Assembly: GCF_950295315.1 (NCBI RefSeq)
Contig: NC_080162.1
Coordinates: 72,757,729 to 72,821,728, forward strand
DNA length: 64,000 nucleotides
Source: Erinaceus europaeus
Lineage: Eukaryota > Chordata > Mammalia > Eulipotyphla > Erinaceidae
Reading direction: 5' to 3'
A model generated the notes under the pieces. That model was not told the DNA's origin, did no database searches, and worked only from the letters and a program-made list of their open reading frames with translations. Each line of letters opens with the position of its first letter. Position 1 is the stretch's first letter. The position numbers were made by a program, and so were the translations under genes. Below, piece after piece: positions 1-10,559 of this stretch.

Positions 1-790
1 GCTTCTCCCAATCCATACCAAATAATATTGCATCCGCCGATCACAACCTAACCAAAGCAACGATTGCCATCTCAACATGCTTCACCTCAGAGTGTATCCA
101 GAGACTTCACGTGTGGAATGACAACCCTTCAGCTTCATTACTCGGGTGAGACCTTTCCTTTTATAGTACACTCTAATTTCATCTCAGGTAGTTCACTTTC
201 TAACAAAGTCCCATAACCTAGACATACACCAGTTTCTGTGAGAGAGAGCGTATGCGCACACGTATCCATAAACTACTGCAAAATATATACCTGAAAGCAG
301 GATTACACTAGAGTTTGCAGTGAGTACCTCCCCAACACTTCCTCTCCACTATTCCAATCTTGGGATCCATGTTTGCTCAACAAATTGTTTGGCTTTGTAT
401 GTTAACTCTCTTTTCAATCACCAGGTTCCAGATGCCACCAGGATGCTGGCTAGGCTTCCCTGGATTGAAGACCCCACCAATGTGTCCTGGAGCTCAGCTT
501 CCCCAGAGACACACCTTACTAGGGAAAGAGAGAGGCAGACTGGGAGTATGGACCGACCAGTCAACGCCCATGTTCAGCGGGGAAGCAATTACAGAAGCCA
601 GACCCTCTACCTTCTGCAACCCTCAACGACCCTGGGTCCATGCTCCCAGAGGGCTAGAGAATGGGAAGGCTATCATGGGAGAGGGTGGGTTATGGGGATT
701 GGGTGGTGGGAATTGTGTGGAGTTGTACCCCTCCTACCTTATGCTTTTGTTCACTAATCCTTTCTTAAATTAAAAATTTAAATAAAAAAA
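1..790 (+). mobile_element. 'cccaccacc' retroposon, 5' side cut by the window edge
   Basis: Matches 47400-48135 nearly throughout (TCCAGAGACTTCACGTGTGG, GGGAATTGTGTGGAGTTGTA), with poly(A) at 781-795. The open frames at 320-773 lie wholly inside this repeat and are not genes. Confidence 0.8.
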
Positions 791-794
791 AAAA

Positions 795-860
795 CAATAA
801 TAACTACAACAGCAATAAAAAACAACAAGGGCAACAAAAGTGAAAATAAATAAATAAATA
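795..860 (+). repeat. SINE tail fragment (type I)
   Basis: Only the ACAACAAGGGCAACAAAAG tail and the AAATA repeats of the type I SINE are present. Confidence 0.5.
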
Positions 861-861
861 T

Positions 862-1018
862 AAAAAAGAAAAAGAGAGACAGAGAGAGAGAGAGAGAGAA
901 AGAAATCACAGCACCAAAGTTTCTTCCTTCATTGTGGTGGTGACCAGGCTAGAACCTGTATCGTGCACACGACAAAGCAGACACATTATCCAGGTGAATT
1001 ATCTTACTGGCTCTAAAA
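862..1018 (-). mobile_element. SINE type IV, with (GA)n run
   Basis: Reverse of a tRNA-like SINE: CAGCACCAAAGTTTCTTCC, ACCTGTATCGTGCACACG, ATCCAGGTGAATTATCTTAC. Similar to 61560-61740. Confidence 0.6.
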
Positions 1019-1767
1019 GTGCGAGTTATTAACTGGCTGCCTCTGTGGATAACAGGTTCAATGTCACTTCAGGATGGCCTTAGGAGACTGTGAGACAGGG
1101 TTGCACCTGGCTGGGTTGGGTGAGATTTCATGGTTTTGAATAAATCCTAAGGCAGAAAACCATGAATGTTCCCCATCTGAAGTGGGACATGTCCTGCCCT
1201 GCACCACTGCCCAAGACCAGGTGGTTACTGGCAGATGGAACCCAGAAATTCTCTAAGAGGGAGGCTCGTTTTGAATGAGGTGTGGTAAACACAACACCAC
1301 ACTGTGCAAAAAGAATCTTCATTCTTTGCAAAGTGAATTCAGAGAGCTTACAAAAGTTGCATTTCAAGATGCAAATGATGTTAGGGGAATGCTACTTTCC
1401 TAGGCAAAACCTCAAGATGGTTACAGATGGAAGAATTAAGAAAAAGTCTGGTGGGTATTTTATAAACTAACACTTCGATGAAAAGAGTTCCCTGGTGGGG
1501 GGGGACTGACTTAGTACTCAAATAATGTTTCAAATTTACCATCTAGGGCAGAGCATCTGAGTGCAAAGTTACCATCCAATGATTGCACTATAAACTTAAA
1601 ATTTGAAATAAAGGATTTGTTGGCACTGTACTACTATAAGTTCTTACTTGGAAAATTATGCCAACTTCCTCATGCTCCCAGCACTTCTTCCTGCTGAGAG
1701 TTGGGATATAACTGCACCTGTATCATTTATTTAATTTAAAATATTGATATAAGTTAAATAAACTTAT
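1019..1767. other. Unannotated intergenic or intronic sequence
   Basis: I see no gene, no clear repeat and no SIRP exon here. Small open frames have no codon or family signal. Confidence 0.5.
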
Positions 1768-1962
1768 TTTCTTTTTTTATTTTTTATTTTTTATTTAATA
1801 AAGGATTAATGAACAAAAACATAAGGTAGGAGGGGTACAACTCCACACAGTTCCCACCACCCAATCTCCATAACCCACCCCCTCCCATGATAGCTTTCCC
1901 ATTCTCTAGCCCTCTGGGAGCATGGACCCAGGGTCATTGAGGGTGACAGAAGGTAGAAGGTC
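1768..1962 (-). mobile_element. 'cccaccacc' retroposon 3' end
   Basis: Poly(T) start, then CCACACAGTTCCCACCACCC and the CCCTCTGGGAGCATGGACCC block; truncated by or joined to the next SINE. Confidence 0.75.
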
Positions 1963-2172
1963 TGGCGTGCATGTGGTGCAGAGCGCAAGGACCAGCGTAA
2001 GGATCTTCCATTTGAGCCCCCAGTTCCCCACCTGCAGCGGGGTCGCTTCACAGGCGGTGAAGCAGGTCTGCAGGTGTCTATCTTTCTCTCCCCTTTTCTG
2101 TCTCCCCTTCTCTCTCGATTTCTCTCTGTCCTATCTGACAACAATGACAGCAATAACAAAAAAAAAAAAGTT
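1963..2172 (+). mobile_element. SINE type I, 5'-truncated
   Basis: GTGGTGCAGAGCGCAAGGACC, CACCTGCAGCGGGGTCGC, GTGAAGCAGGTCTGCAGGTG, CT-rich part, A-tail. Confidence 0.85.
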
Positions 2173-2207
2173 AAAAGAGTCTATGAAATTTTCAATCTTA
2201 AAGCATC

Positions 2208-2505
2208 AGGGGCCAGGCAGTGGTGCACTGGGTAAAGCGCACATAGTAGGAAGTACAAGGACCCACACAAGGATCCTGGTTCAAGCCCCCAGTTCCCAAC
2301 CTGCAAGAGGTGGGGGTGTCACTTCATAAGAGGTAAAACAGGTATGCAAGTGTCTTTCTCTCTCCCTCTCTGTCTTCCCCTCCTCTCTCAATTTCTCTGT
2401 CTTATATAAAAATGGAAGAAAAAATGGCCACCAAGAGCAGTGGATTTGTACTGCTGGCACTGAGCCCCAGTGATAACCCTGGAGGGAAAAAATATATATA
2501 TCAGT
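2208..2505 (+). mobile_element. SINE type I, variant with GGATTTGTA tail
   Basis: Complete tRNA-like head (GGTTCAAGCCCCC B-box-like) and a tail with AGCAGTGGATTTGTACTGC and CCCCAGTGATAACCCTGGAG. Confidence 0.85.
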
Positions 2506-2560
2506 GACTAGAGTGAGTCAGCTGAATCATAGTTGTTAACTGGAATGCAAGCTTTTAAAA

Positions 2561-2845
2561 AAAATTTTATTATTTTTTAAAATTTTTTCTCTTTTGTTGC
2601 CCTTGTTGTTTATTGTTGTTGTTGTTATTGCTGTCGTTGTTGCTGGATAGGACAGAGAGAAGTGGAGAGAGGAGGGGAAGACAGAGAGGGAGAGAGATAG
2701 ACAGACACCTGCAGACCTGCTTCACTGCCTGTGAAGCGAACCCCCTGCAGGTGGGGAGCAGAGGGCTCAAACCGGGATCCTTAAGGCCAGTCCTTGCTTC
2801 GTGCAATGTGTGCTTAACCCTCTGTGCCACTGCTTGGCTCTCCCA
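2561..2845 (-). mobile_element. SINE type I
   Basis: Reverse complement of the family: GTTGCCCTTGTTGTT, GGACAGAGAGAAG, CACCTGCAGACCTGCTTCAC, GTGCCACTGCTTGGCTC. Confidence 0.88.
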
Positions 2846-3199
2846 GAATTCAAACCTTTATGTTTAAGGAACAAAGTGGAAAAGAAAGGAAAGATTAGGA
2901 TGGTTTTCATCCCATTCAAAATTCCATTATCTTTCTTCCCTTACACCCATCTACCCATCTGTGTACCCACCCATCAGGCCAGCCAGCTGACTGACAATGC
3001 ATTTGACATGCATTTGCTCGTGCTCACCGATCATGCATTTTCCCATGCATACACATGTTAAACAATATTAAACCATTCTCTGTGGCAGGCCCCAGACCCC
3101 AGGCCCCAGGCCCCAGCATATAACCCCATTGTCTAGGAGCTCCATGTTCTCATGGGGCACTTCCTACAATAATCATCTGCTTTCTCTAGGTTGTGTCAG
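2846..3199 (+). other. Unit A intron before D3, paralogous to 44100-44334
   Basis: GGTTTTCATCCCATTC, CATTTGACATGCATTTGCTC, CTTTCTCTAGGTTGTGTCAG all have counterparts in order upstream of the D3 relic at 44.3 kb. Confidence 0.55.
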
Positions 3200-3526
3200 T
3201 TCCCCCAGCAGTGGCAGTGTCCCAGTCTTCACCCTCCTTGGATTTGGTGGTGGTGACCTGCCATGTGCAGAGGTTCTATCAACAGAATGTGCATCTCACC
3301 TGGCTAGAGAACTGTCATGCATTCAAGAGATCTGAGCAACCCACATCCACTAAGAATAGTGACGGAACCTAAAGTCTGAAAAACATGCAGGTGGTGAATT
3401 CATCAGTGCAAGGGTCTGAGAGGATGCTCTCCTGCAAAGTACAACATGAGGAGCATGCTCCCATCTGGAATAACCTCATACTGCCCCCAGCAGCACAAGG
3501 CCCATCCAAGTCCACTGACAGGCCAG
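3200..3526 (+). pseudogene. Unit A: SIRP-like D3 (C1-set) exon with one nonsense codon
   Basis: With acceptor TGTCAG|TTCC and donor CCAG|GTAAGT the exon is 327 nt and phase 1 at both ends, the same design as the D3 of unit D. The translation begins VPPAVAVSQ and has VTCHVQRFY, VHLTWLENC and MLSCKVQHEE, so both Ig cysteines are kept. A single TAA (3370-3372) stands where the family has tyrosine in the DGTY motif. Nothing else breaks the frame. The sequence differs strongly from the D3 of unit D (HVQRFY against QVMKFY, NCHAFK against NGNVST), so this belongs to another SIRP subfamily. The D1 and D2 partners would lie left of the window. Confidence 0.82.
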
Positions 3527-4061
3527 GTAAGTTCACCTCTACTCCTGTGAGCAGCTAGGTCACATTGTCTCCTGAGGGGAATTCCAGAAGGGACTTGGAG
3601 GAGAGAGGGCTTAATAATTCTTGATGTTTTGCCCAACAGAAGAGCAGAAGAGTCTGTGATTTTTGAAATAACTACAATGATTCTGGCTAGTGGTTTCTCT
3701 TAGGTAACTGCCGCCCTAGGTGCTTCTTTCATTCTGAGAAATGAGCAAGTTTCCAACTGAAACTTTTGGAAAATTTCCAAGAGAAATTTCAGCTTGGGAT
3801 GGTCACATTGATGATTTAAAGGTGGCCATCAGCAATGCTTTCTTGTTAAATACCATATGAACTAGCGATAACCCCATAGAACTAGATAAACAAGTCTGTA
3901 AGACTTGATTGAACTACCTTATCTTGAGGATCCTGTGACATCTGTTTCAACAACAGTGCAGGCTTTGGACTCCTACAGGGATTTCACTCTCTCTGTGCTT
4001 CTGCTCACTCATCTGGAGATGAGTCTAAAGTGCAGATGGATCTAATAAAGTTTTCTTATCT
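3527..4061. other. Unit A intron sequence
   Basis: No repeat or exon recognised. It ends at the target site of the reverse-transcriptase insert. Confidence 0.5.
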
Positions 4062-4072
4062 CATAAAGCACT
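4062..4072. repeat. Target-site duplication, left copy
   Basis: CATAAAGCACT, identical to 5465-5475; flanks the reverse-transcriptase insert. Confidence 0.85.
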
Positions 4073-5464
4073 TCTTCTAGCGTTTGCCCTTCTTCCGTAG
4101 CCAGTCAACAGCATCAGGTTGAGCCTGATGTAAAGTTTCGAGACCTCCTTTGAATCTGGAGAGGTGGCAGTCGTTGACTATGTGGGTCATAGTCTGTCTG
4201 GAGCTGCAGGGGCAGTTCGGGTCGTCTCTGGCTCCCCAGCGGTGGAACATAGCGGCGCACCCGCCATGGCCTGTTCGATAGCGATTGAGGAGAGCCCAAT
4301 CATAACGTGTTAGGTCAAAGCCGGGTTGACGCTTGCAGGGGTCTGTGATGAGGTGTTTGTTCTTTACCTCAGCTGACTGCCAATTCTGTTTCCAAGAGTC
4401 TGGAACAGAGAAGTTCAGTGTAGGTGTAGGAGACCAGATTGGATGACGGGACGTCAAGCATTGGACAGGGTGGGTGAAGATACCCGCGTATATTGGCAGG
4501 TCCGGTCGAGCGTAGACGTGGGAAATGAACTTAGATGATGCCGCATCCCGACGAATATCTGGTGGGGCGATGTTGCTAAGAACTGGCAGCCATGGAACCG
4601 GGGTGGAATGGATGGTTCCAGAAATTATCCTCATGGAGGAATATAATTTGGAGTCGACCAAGTGGACATGGGGGCTACAGAACCATACTGGGGCACAGTA
4701 TTCTGCAGTGAAATAGCATAATGCCAGAGATGATGATCGCAGTGTGGAAGCGCTCGCGCCCCATGAGGAGCTGGCCAGTCTTGCAATGATGTTATTCCTC
4801 GCGCCCACCTTTGCTGCAGTTTTTATGAGATGATTGTGAAATGACAGAGTGCAATCGAGAGTAACGCCAAGATAGACTGGCTGGGCTTCATGCCAGATTC
4901 TCATATCGTCAAGTTGCACATTAAGCTCACGCGAGGCAGAGGCATGGTGTAGATGGAAAACAGATGATACCGTTTTTGCAGTGCTAGGGATTAGTCGCCA
5001 TTTTTTACAGTAATCAGATATCAGAAACATGTCTTTCGTGAGTGTTTCCTCGAGGATGTCGAACTTGGATGCCTGAGTTGCACAGCAGATGTCATCGGCG
5101 TAGATGAACTTCCTTGAAGAAGTTTCTGGGAGGTCATTGATGTAAATATTAAATAGCGTAGGAGCCAGAACAGAGCCCTGGGGGAGGCCACTTGAGACAA
5201 GTCTCCATCTGCTAGACTTGTCACCCAGATGCACCCGGAATCTTCTGTTTTGGAGAAGAAACGATATAGTGTTGGCCACCCATGGAGGCAGGCATCTTGA
5301 GATCTTGACTAGGAGACCACGATGCCAGACCGTGTCATAGGCTGCTGTGAGATCAACAAAGACAGCACCCGTCTTTAAATTCTTCTGGAATCCATTTTCA
5401 ATGTAAGTTGAGAAGGCCAGGATTTGTTCGCAAGTAGATCTTACTGGGTGGAAACCAGCTTGGG
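4073..5464 (-). mobile_element. 5'-truncated non-LTR retrotransposon of invertebrate-like type
   Basis: The insert is bounded by an exact 11-bp direct repeat, CATAAAGCACT, at 4062-4072 and 5465-5475. On the minus strand it begins inside the reverse-transcriptase fingers and ends about 4 nt after the ORF stop, so it is cut at the 5' end and has almost no 3' UTR or poly(A). The flanks rejoin into one continuous intron sequence. The family is not L1, L2, CR1 or BovB by its motifs. It is closest, as I remember them, to jockey/RTE-like elements of corals, crustaceans and ticks. Confidence 0.85.
4077..5464 (-). CDS. Reverse transcriptase (non-LTR) C-terminal 460 codons
   Basis: The product copies RNA into DNA at a nicked target. 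In order from the N-end: fingers motif QAGFHPVRSTCEQIL, palm A with FVDLTAAYDTVWH (catalytic Asp), SSGLPQGSVLAPTLFNIYIN (motif B), FIYADDICC (motif C, YADD), TAKTVSSVFHLHH, then thumb QPVYLGVTLD. Near the C-end there is a CCHC knuckle, C-P-C then H and C in MTHIVNDCHL. The frame is open to TAG (4077-4079). The apparent first codons (GTG and the next) come from the target duplication, not from the element, so there is no true start. The endonuclease domain expected upstream is missing. It is read antisense to the SIRP genes. Lack of stops argues for a recent insertion. Confidence 0.85.
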
Positions 5465-5475
5465 CATAAAGCACT
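5465..5475. repeat. Target-site duplication, right copy
   Basis: CATAAAGCACT, identical to 4062-4072. Its minus-strand reading supplies the first four codons of the long ORF. Confidence 0.85.
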
Positions 5476-5855
5476 AATGAGAATCAATGGAATAAATATA
5501 TCAAGTCCATATATATCTACAATAAATGTCATATAGAATTACTACGATTGGAATTCAAAGAGAGCTATTTAAATTCTGTTAATAGTGACTGTAGTTGTGA
5601 AATTGTGACAGTTGAGTCAGTTATCCATCGGGGCCTCAATTTCTTTGTCTGTAGATGGTGCGAATGATTATAAGTTACAACTATAAGACTGGAGGGTAGG
5701 GAGCTGCCAGTTTCATACCTCGAAGTCAGGTACATTAGCTGGTATGTGGCAGCCATTCAAATCAATATTTATTGGTTCATATTTAAGATAAGGCTTAATT
5801 AAGGTAATTTCTTTTCAAAAGAGAGTTAGGTACAGAGAAAAGAATATGAATTCAA
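5476..5855. other. Unit A intron sequence
   Basis: Nothing recognised; resumes the sequence interrupted at 4061. Confidence 0.45.
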
Positions 5856-5987
5856 CATCCTGACAAGTAGCTAATGTGTTGGGCTCTTAAGTATGGACAT
5901 TGAGCTCAATACCTAGGATCACATGCCAGAGTGATACCCCAGTTTTCTCTCAATTATCCTTTCTTATAAATAAATACATAAGCAAAT
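5856..5987 (+). mobile_element. Old degraded tRNA-like SINE
   Basis: CAATACCTAGGATCACATG in the place of the promoter B box, then a TAAATAAATACATAA tail. Confidence 0.45.
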
Positions 5988-6255
5988 CTTTTTAAAAATT
6001 TATTTATAAAATGGAAACACTGACAAAAACCATAGGATAAGAGAGGTACAACTTCACACAATTCCCACCACCAGAACTCTGTATCCAATCCCCCTCCCCT
6101 GATAGCTTTCCTATCCTTTAACCCTCTGGGAGTATAGACCCAGGGTCATTATGGGGTACAGAAGGTGGAAGGTCTGTAATTGCTTCTCCGCTGAGCATTG
6201 GCATTGGCAGATCGATCCATACTCCCAGCCTGTCTCTCTCTTTCCCTAGTGGGGC
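5988..6255 (-). mobile_element. 'cccaccacc' retroposon 3' end
   Basis: TTTATAAAATGGAAACACTG, CACAATTCCCACCACCAG, CTCTGGGAGTATAGACCC, GCTTCTCCGCTGAGCA. Confidence 0.8.
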
Positions 6256-6404
6256 AAATAAATCTTTAAAAATAATATGGGCTTGGAAATCACATGAATT
6301 TCATACAACTTAATGGCTCTGGGACTTCCTGGCAATCAGACCTCAAAGAAGATATTAAATTACAGAGCCCTAGCTGACTCATCCTTCTGCCTACTGGTAT
6401 TTAG

Positions 6405-6513
6405 GTCCTGAGATGTCAACCCTTATCTTTATGACTTCCCTCCTGGGCTTCAAAGTGCTGCTGGTGATGATTTTCACAGCCACCTATATCCACACATGGT
6501 GGAAACTTTAATG
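6405..6513 (+). pseudogene. Unit A: SIRP-beta-like transmembrane exon
   Basis: The acceptor TTTAG|GT is followed by PEMSTLIFMTSLLGFKVLLV and then MIFTATYIHTWWKL and a stop (TAA 6509-6511); donor ATG|GTGAGT. The exon is phase 1, has a lysine inside the hydrophobic segment and has a tail of a few residues. That is the layout of SIRP-beta proteins, which pair with DAP12 through this lysine. The exon itself is intact, but its D3 partner at 3200 has a stop codon, so the locus is probably dead. Confidence 0.75.
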
Positions 6514-8216
6514 GTGAGTTATGTGTAGAACTTAATCCTTAGAGACAAGAGTCTGGGCCACCATCATGGACTGAAAAGGTGTCCAAGGTGAGTCTGTAAA
6601 GTCACACAGTGCTCACAAGGGTGATCTAGTCTTATGAGAAGGTTCTTGAACATGCTCATTTTCCTCCTGAGTTTTTCAGTTCTCATACATAGTATCAGGA
6701 GTTTAAAAAATTTCAAGTTAAAGTGCTTAGGACCCTGGAGGCGGAAATCCAAAATTTGGAAGTGGGATAAGTTCAGACCTTTGTGGTACAATCTTCAAAA
6801 TAACCACTCACACCCACATACTGCTACATATTTCAGTTTTGATATGATGTATCTTTGGAAAGAACAAGGAAAGAACCATTAATATGAACTAATAGAAGCT
6901 ATCTGAAGGAACTGAAGGTGGTAATGATGGGAGGATGAATATGAGTATGGGAGAGCATTTAGAACTCAGAAAGTGGTGGTGGGGTGATGAGTAGGAGTAT
7001 TATTTCTGATCTATACAATGAACTCAAGCCAAGTAGAGTCTGTGCAGATAGCAGGTGATCCTGAAAATACTTATGAAATTAGTACCCGAGTGAATAAACA
7101 AATGAATTATTTTTCCTTCCATTTCTTGTACACCTGACTCCTGACCTTCCCAAGGACCTCAGATGAGAAGAACTTGGAAATATCTGAATGTTCCCCAAGA
7201 CCCCTGCCCTTTGCTCTGCTGCCCATTGCCACCATGAACATGTTCTTTTCCTCACAGATTCCAGATGCCCTTCTCAGAGTCTTGGGACTGAGTCAAGGAT
7301 GGACTTTGGTCATGGGGACTCGGGAACATGGGGGTTTTAATGTATTAAGTTTCAAATGCTTTCTATTTGTTAATATTTTCATCTTGCGGAATATTAAAAA
7401 TATTGTTACTATTTCAGTGGGTTTTTTTTTACTACGGTGTAGGGTTATAATTGGTTTTGAATTTCAATCATATTCAACAACCTCATAAAATTCTCACAAT
7501 GTTAATAGTGTGGATGTTCATTTTCTAGATAACTCTTAATTTATCAGTTACCTAAAATTAGCAGTAATCATTATCAAAGTTAGCTTTCAGAATGAAACAG
7601 TTCCCAAGTTCCATAAATGGAGTATGAAGTCTCCTAACCAACCCATCGCAACCTCTCATCTTCCAGAGGTAGACATTTTCAACTTTTTGAACTGAATATT
7701 TCAGTTACTTCTATATCCCACACAGCAGGTGTGTCATGTTGCTTCACTTTGATTTTGGTTAGGTTTGTTTCTTGACTCCTTGTGATGAGTGAAGGGGATT
7801 CCCTATCCTGTTTCTCTTGACCTCATGTCTCACAGGCTCGCTCTCTGCTCCATTACCCCAATATGCCTATATTTTTATTTTGGATAACTTCATTAGCCAG
7901 TTTCTACATTACAATGACCGAGATTGGGATTTATAGATGAATCCTGAAACACTCCCAGCTTTTGCTTATGGTGACCCTTTGATATGGAGGTGTATGTAAC
8001 CACCTCTATAACCAAGATGCAGGACAATCCATGACAATAAAATTCTCCTTTTTGCTAACTCTTAAATAGTTGGCTACAGCCCCACTATATGCCAAATTTC
8101 TGACTAATGCCAGTATGTTCTTCATCTCTCTTTGAAAATACTACATAAGTAGATCCTTTCAGTATGTAATGGTTTGTTAGCCATGCACATTAAGAAATTT
8201 AGAAACAGTTGTACAG
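6514..8216. other. 3' flank of unit A; no gene seen
   Basis: Mostly unique-looking AT-rich sequence. A TTCCTCACAG acceptor-like site at about 7250 has no supporting exon. No leader exon for unit B was found here. Confidence 0.45.
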
Positions 8217-8495
8217 GAGAGTCGGGCAGTAGTGCAGTGGGTTAAGCGCAGGTGGTGCAAAGCACAAAGACCTGTGTAAGGATCCCGGTTCGAGCCTCTG
8301 GCTCCCCATCTGCAGGGGAGTCGCTTCACAAGTGGTGAAGCAGGTCTGCAGGTGTCTATCTTTCTCTCCCCCTCTCTGTCTTTCCCTCCTCTCTCCATTT
8401 CTCTCTGTCCTATCCAACAATGACGACAACAAGAATAACTACAACAATAAAACAACAAGGGCAACAAAAGGGAATGAATAAATAAATATTAAAAA
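8217..8495 (+). mobile_element. SINE type I
   Basis: GAGTCGGGCAGTAGTGCAGTG head, CCGGTTCGAGCC, GGAGTCGCTTCACAAGTGG, A-rich tail. Confidence 0.9.
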
Positions 8496-8499
8496 AAGA

Positions 8500-8760
8500 A
8501 ACAGTTGGACATACAAATAATTCATTCCTTTTCATTGCTGGGTAGTGTTTCTTTGAGTGGATGTACCACCATTTTAATAGTTTGTTTAATAATTTACTTA
8601 TTATTGCTTACTACTGAGCATTTGAAGTTCCATTTTTGTTATTACAAAGACAGCTGCTGTAATAAAAATAATAAAAACATATAATAATAATAAAAGACAG
8701 CTAATAAAAGTCATATAATAATAATAATAAAAGACAGCTTTTATTCATAGGTTTGTGGAC
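8500..8760 (-). mobile_element. L1 3' fragment (old) with (AAT)n tracts
   Basis: TTCCTTTTCATTGCTGGGTAG and GTGGATGTACCACCATTTT read as the reverse of the L1 3' region. Confidence 0.55.
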
Positions 8761-9395
8761 ATAAATAAGTTTTCATTTATTGGAAATAAATGCCTGGGAC
8801 TTTAATTTTGGGGCTGTATAGTTCATTTCCTCTCCAAAAATAGAAACTGTTTTTTGTTTTTGTTGTTGTTGTTGGATGCAGGCAGAGGGTTTGTAGTTTT
8901 CTTTTCCTGGGCTCTTCTGCTTCTTGCCTATATTCAAGTGGCTTTTGTTTTCCTATTACTTTTGACATAATTTACAGGAAAAAAATTCAACTTAAAAGAA
9001 TAGATTTCAGAGACTCGGGGATATGTCACACCTTGCAAGTCACATAGTATACAAATATATTTTGATTACTTACCATGTGTCAGGAATATTAGAGGAAACT
9101 TTAATTCATTTGTGAGTAAAGATACAAAAGTATTTGCCTACAAGGGGCTCCCATCTATTGGAAGATATGACAGTAAGTAAGAGACATACTAAAAATTAAT
9201 TGTTAGGATATTAGAATTGAATAAATGCTAAAGGAAAAAGTAAGTATTGATGGATAAGAGAATCAGGAGAATATAAGGTGGGGTTGGAAGAAACGTACAC
9301 AAGATTTGCTTTTGATTAAGAGAAGGATGCTACTTTGACTTATGTCACTACAAGAAATGATGTCTAGTTTTTAGGATGCTTGAAAATAATGTTTT
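8761..9395. other. No feature recognised
   Basis: AT-rich sequence; no gene, no clear repeat. Confidence 0.4.
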
Positions 9396-9502
9396 GGGGG
9401 ATAGGAAATAACTCACCCAGTAGGGCAAGTGCCATACTATGCAGGTGGCCCACAGTGTGAGCCTCAGCACTAAATGAGAGTACTATGACACCAGGAGTAA
9501 GA

Positions 9503-9537
<35 letters not shown>

Positions 9538-9560
9538 AAAATGAAAAGAAAAAGAAAAAA
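9396..9560 (+). mobile_element. SINE type IV-like, old
   Basis: GGAAATAACTCACCCAGTAG tRNA-like head, GTGTGAGCCTCAGCAC, then a (CT)n run at 9506-9532 and an A-rich tail. Confidence 0.55.
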
Positions 9561-9819
9561 ATGAAAAAACTGGCACTGGAATAGTGGGATCCAGCATTCC
9601 TGAGGAACCAGCTCTGGAAAAAAAAATGAAACAAACAAACAGAATAGGTTTTGTGTTTCTCTCTGTCTCCAGAATCTGACACACACTGGGGAAGTGAAAC
9701 CTTCCTAACCTGGAAAATGCTTCACCTACAGTTAAAGATCAGAGGTGACTTGTGTTCCTTCAGTTATTAACTCACTGTCAAACACAGTCACACACACTTC
9801 TTTTCAAAAGTATATGAAA

Positions 9820-10190
9820 ACAGACAATTTTGAAATCAGATATCTTCTTCCTTTCTTGCACCATGGTTCTGTCTCCACATTCAAGTGCAGGTTTCTCAAA
9901 TCTGTCATCCATTAAAAGCACACATTTACATTTTTCCTTAAGTCATTCTATACAATACAAGAACTCTACATGGAGTGATCACCTTTGTTGTGGCAAACTA
10001 TACATAACATTATGTTTAGCATTGCCATCACTTTCACAGGTAAAATTCAGTAGTATTAAGTATTCACAACATTATAAAGCCATCACCAATATATTTCCAG
10101 AATATTTTTTAACTTCCGCAGCAGAAACTTTGTACCTATTTAATAAAAAAGCCCCAAATCCTCCTTCTTCCTACCCCCTGATAATCTCTT
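9820..10190 (-). mobile_element. Probable old L1-derived sequence
   Basis: Resembles L1 3' UTR in reverse (CATTATAAAGCCATCACCAAT). The open frame here is not a gene. Confidence 0.35.
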
Positions 10191-10333
10191 TTTAATTTTA
10201 TTTATTTATTTATTATCAGAGCACTATTCAGATCTGGCTTATGGTGGTGCGAGAGATTGAACCTGGGACTTTGGAGCCTCAGGCATGAGAATCTCTTTGT
10301 CTAACCATCATGCTATCTACTCCTGCCCACCCC
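10191..10333 (-). mobile_element. SINE type III
   Basis: Reverse of the family: CAGATCTGGCTTATGGTGG, GATTGAACCTGGGACTTTGG, AACCATCATGCTATCTACTC. Confidence 0.8.
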
Positions 10334-10555
10334 TGATAATCTTTTATCCTACTTTTCTGCCAATGAATTTTCTTATTAAAGGCACTTCATATTAATATAT
10401 TGATATTTTGTCCCCCTGTATACGGCTTATATCACTTAGGATAATACATACAAAATTCTCCCTTATTATAAAATGCATCATATATTATTTCTTTTTAGGA
10501 ATGTATAATATCACATTGTAAATATAATCAACACATTTTATTTGTCTCCCCAGAT
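10334..10555 (-). mobile_element. L1 3' fragment
   Basis: ACTTAGGATAATACATACAA and neighbours read as the reverse of the L1 3' end; short and old. Confidence 0.45.
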
Positions 10556-10559
10556 AATA

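Noticed and set aside
320..773. Two overlapping open frames of 137-145 codons near the left edge
   Set aside because: They lie wholly inside a retroposon that occurs many times in the window, and no copy keeps the same frame.
7160..7300. Possible extra exon after unit A (TTCCTCACAG acceptor)
   Set aside because: No donor, no paralogue in other units and no SIRP-like coding text.
8177..8467. Recurrent frames with RTERNGERR and HLQTCFT text at many places
   Set aside because: These are translations of the SINE body, not proteins.
9830..10195. Open frame of 121 codons
   Set aside because: Low-complexity, probably L1-derived; no family signal.
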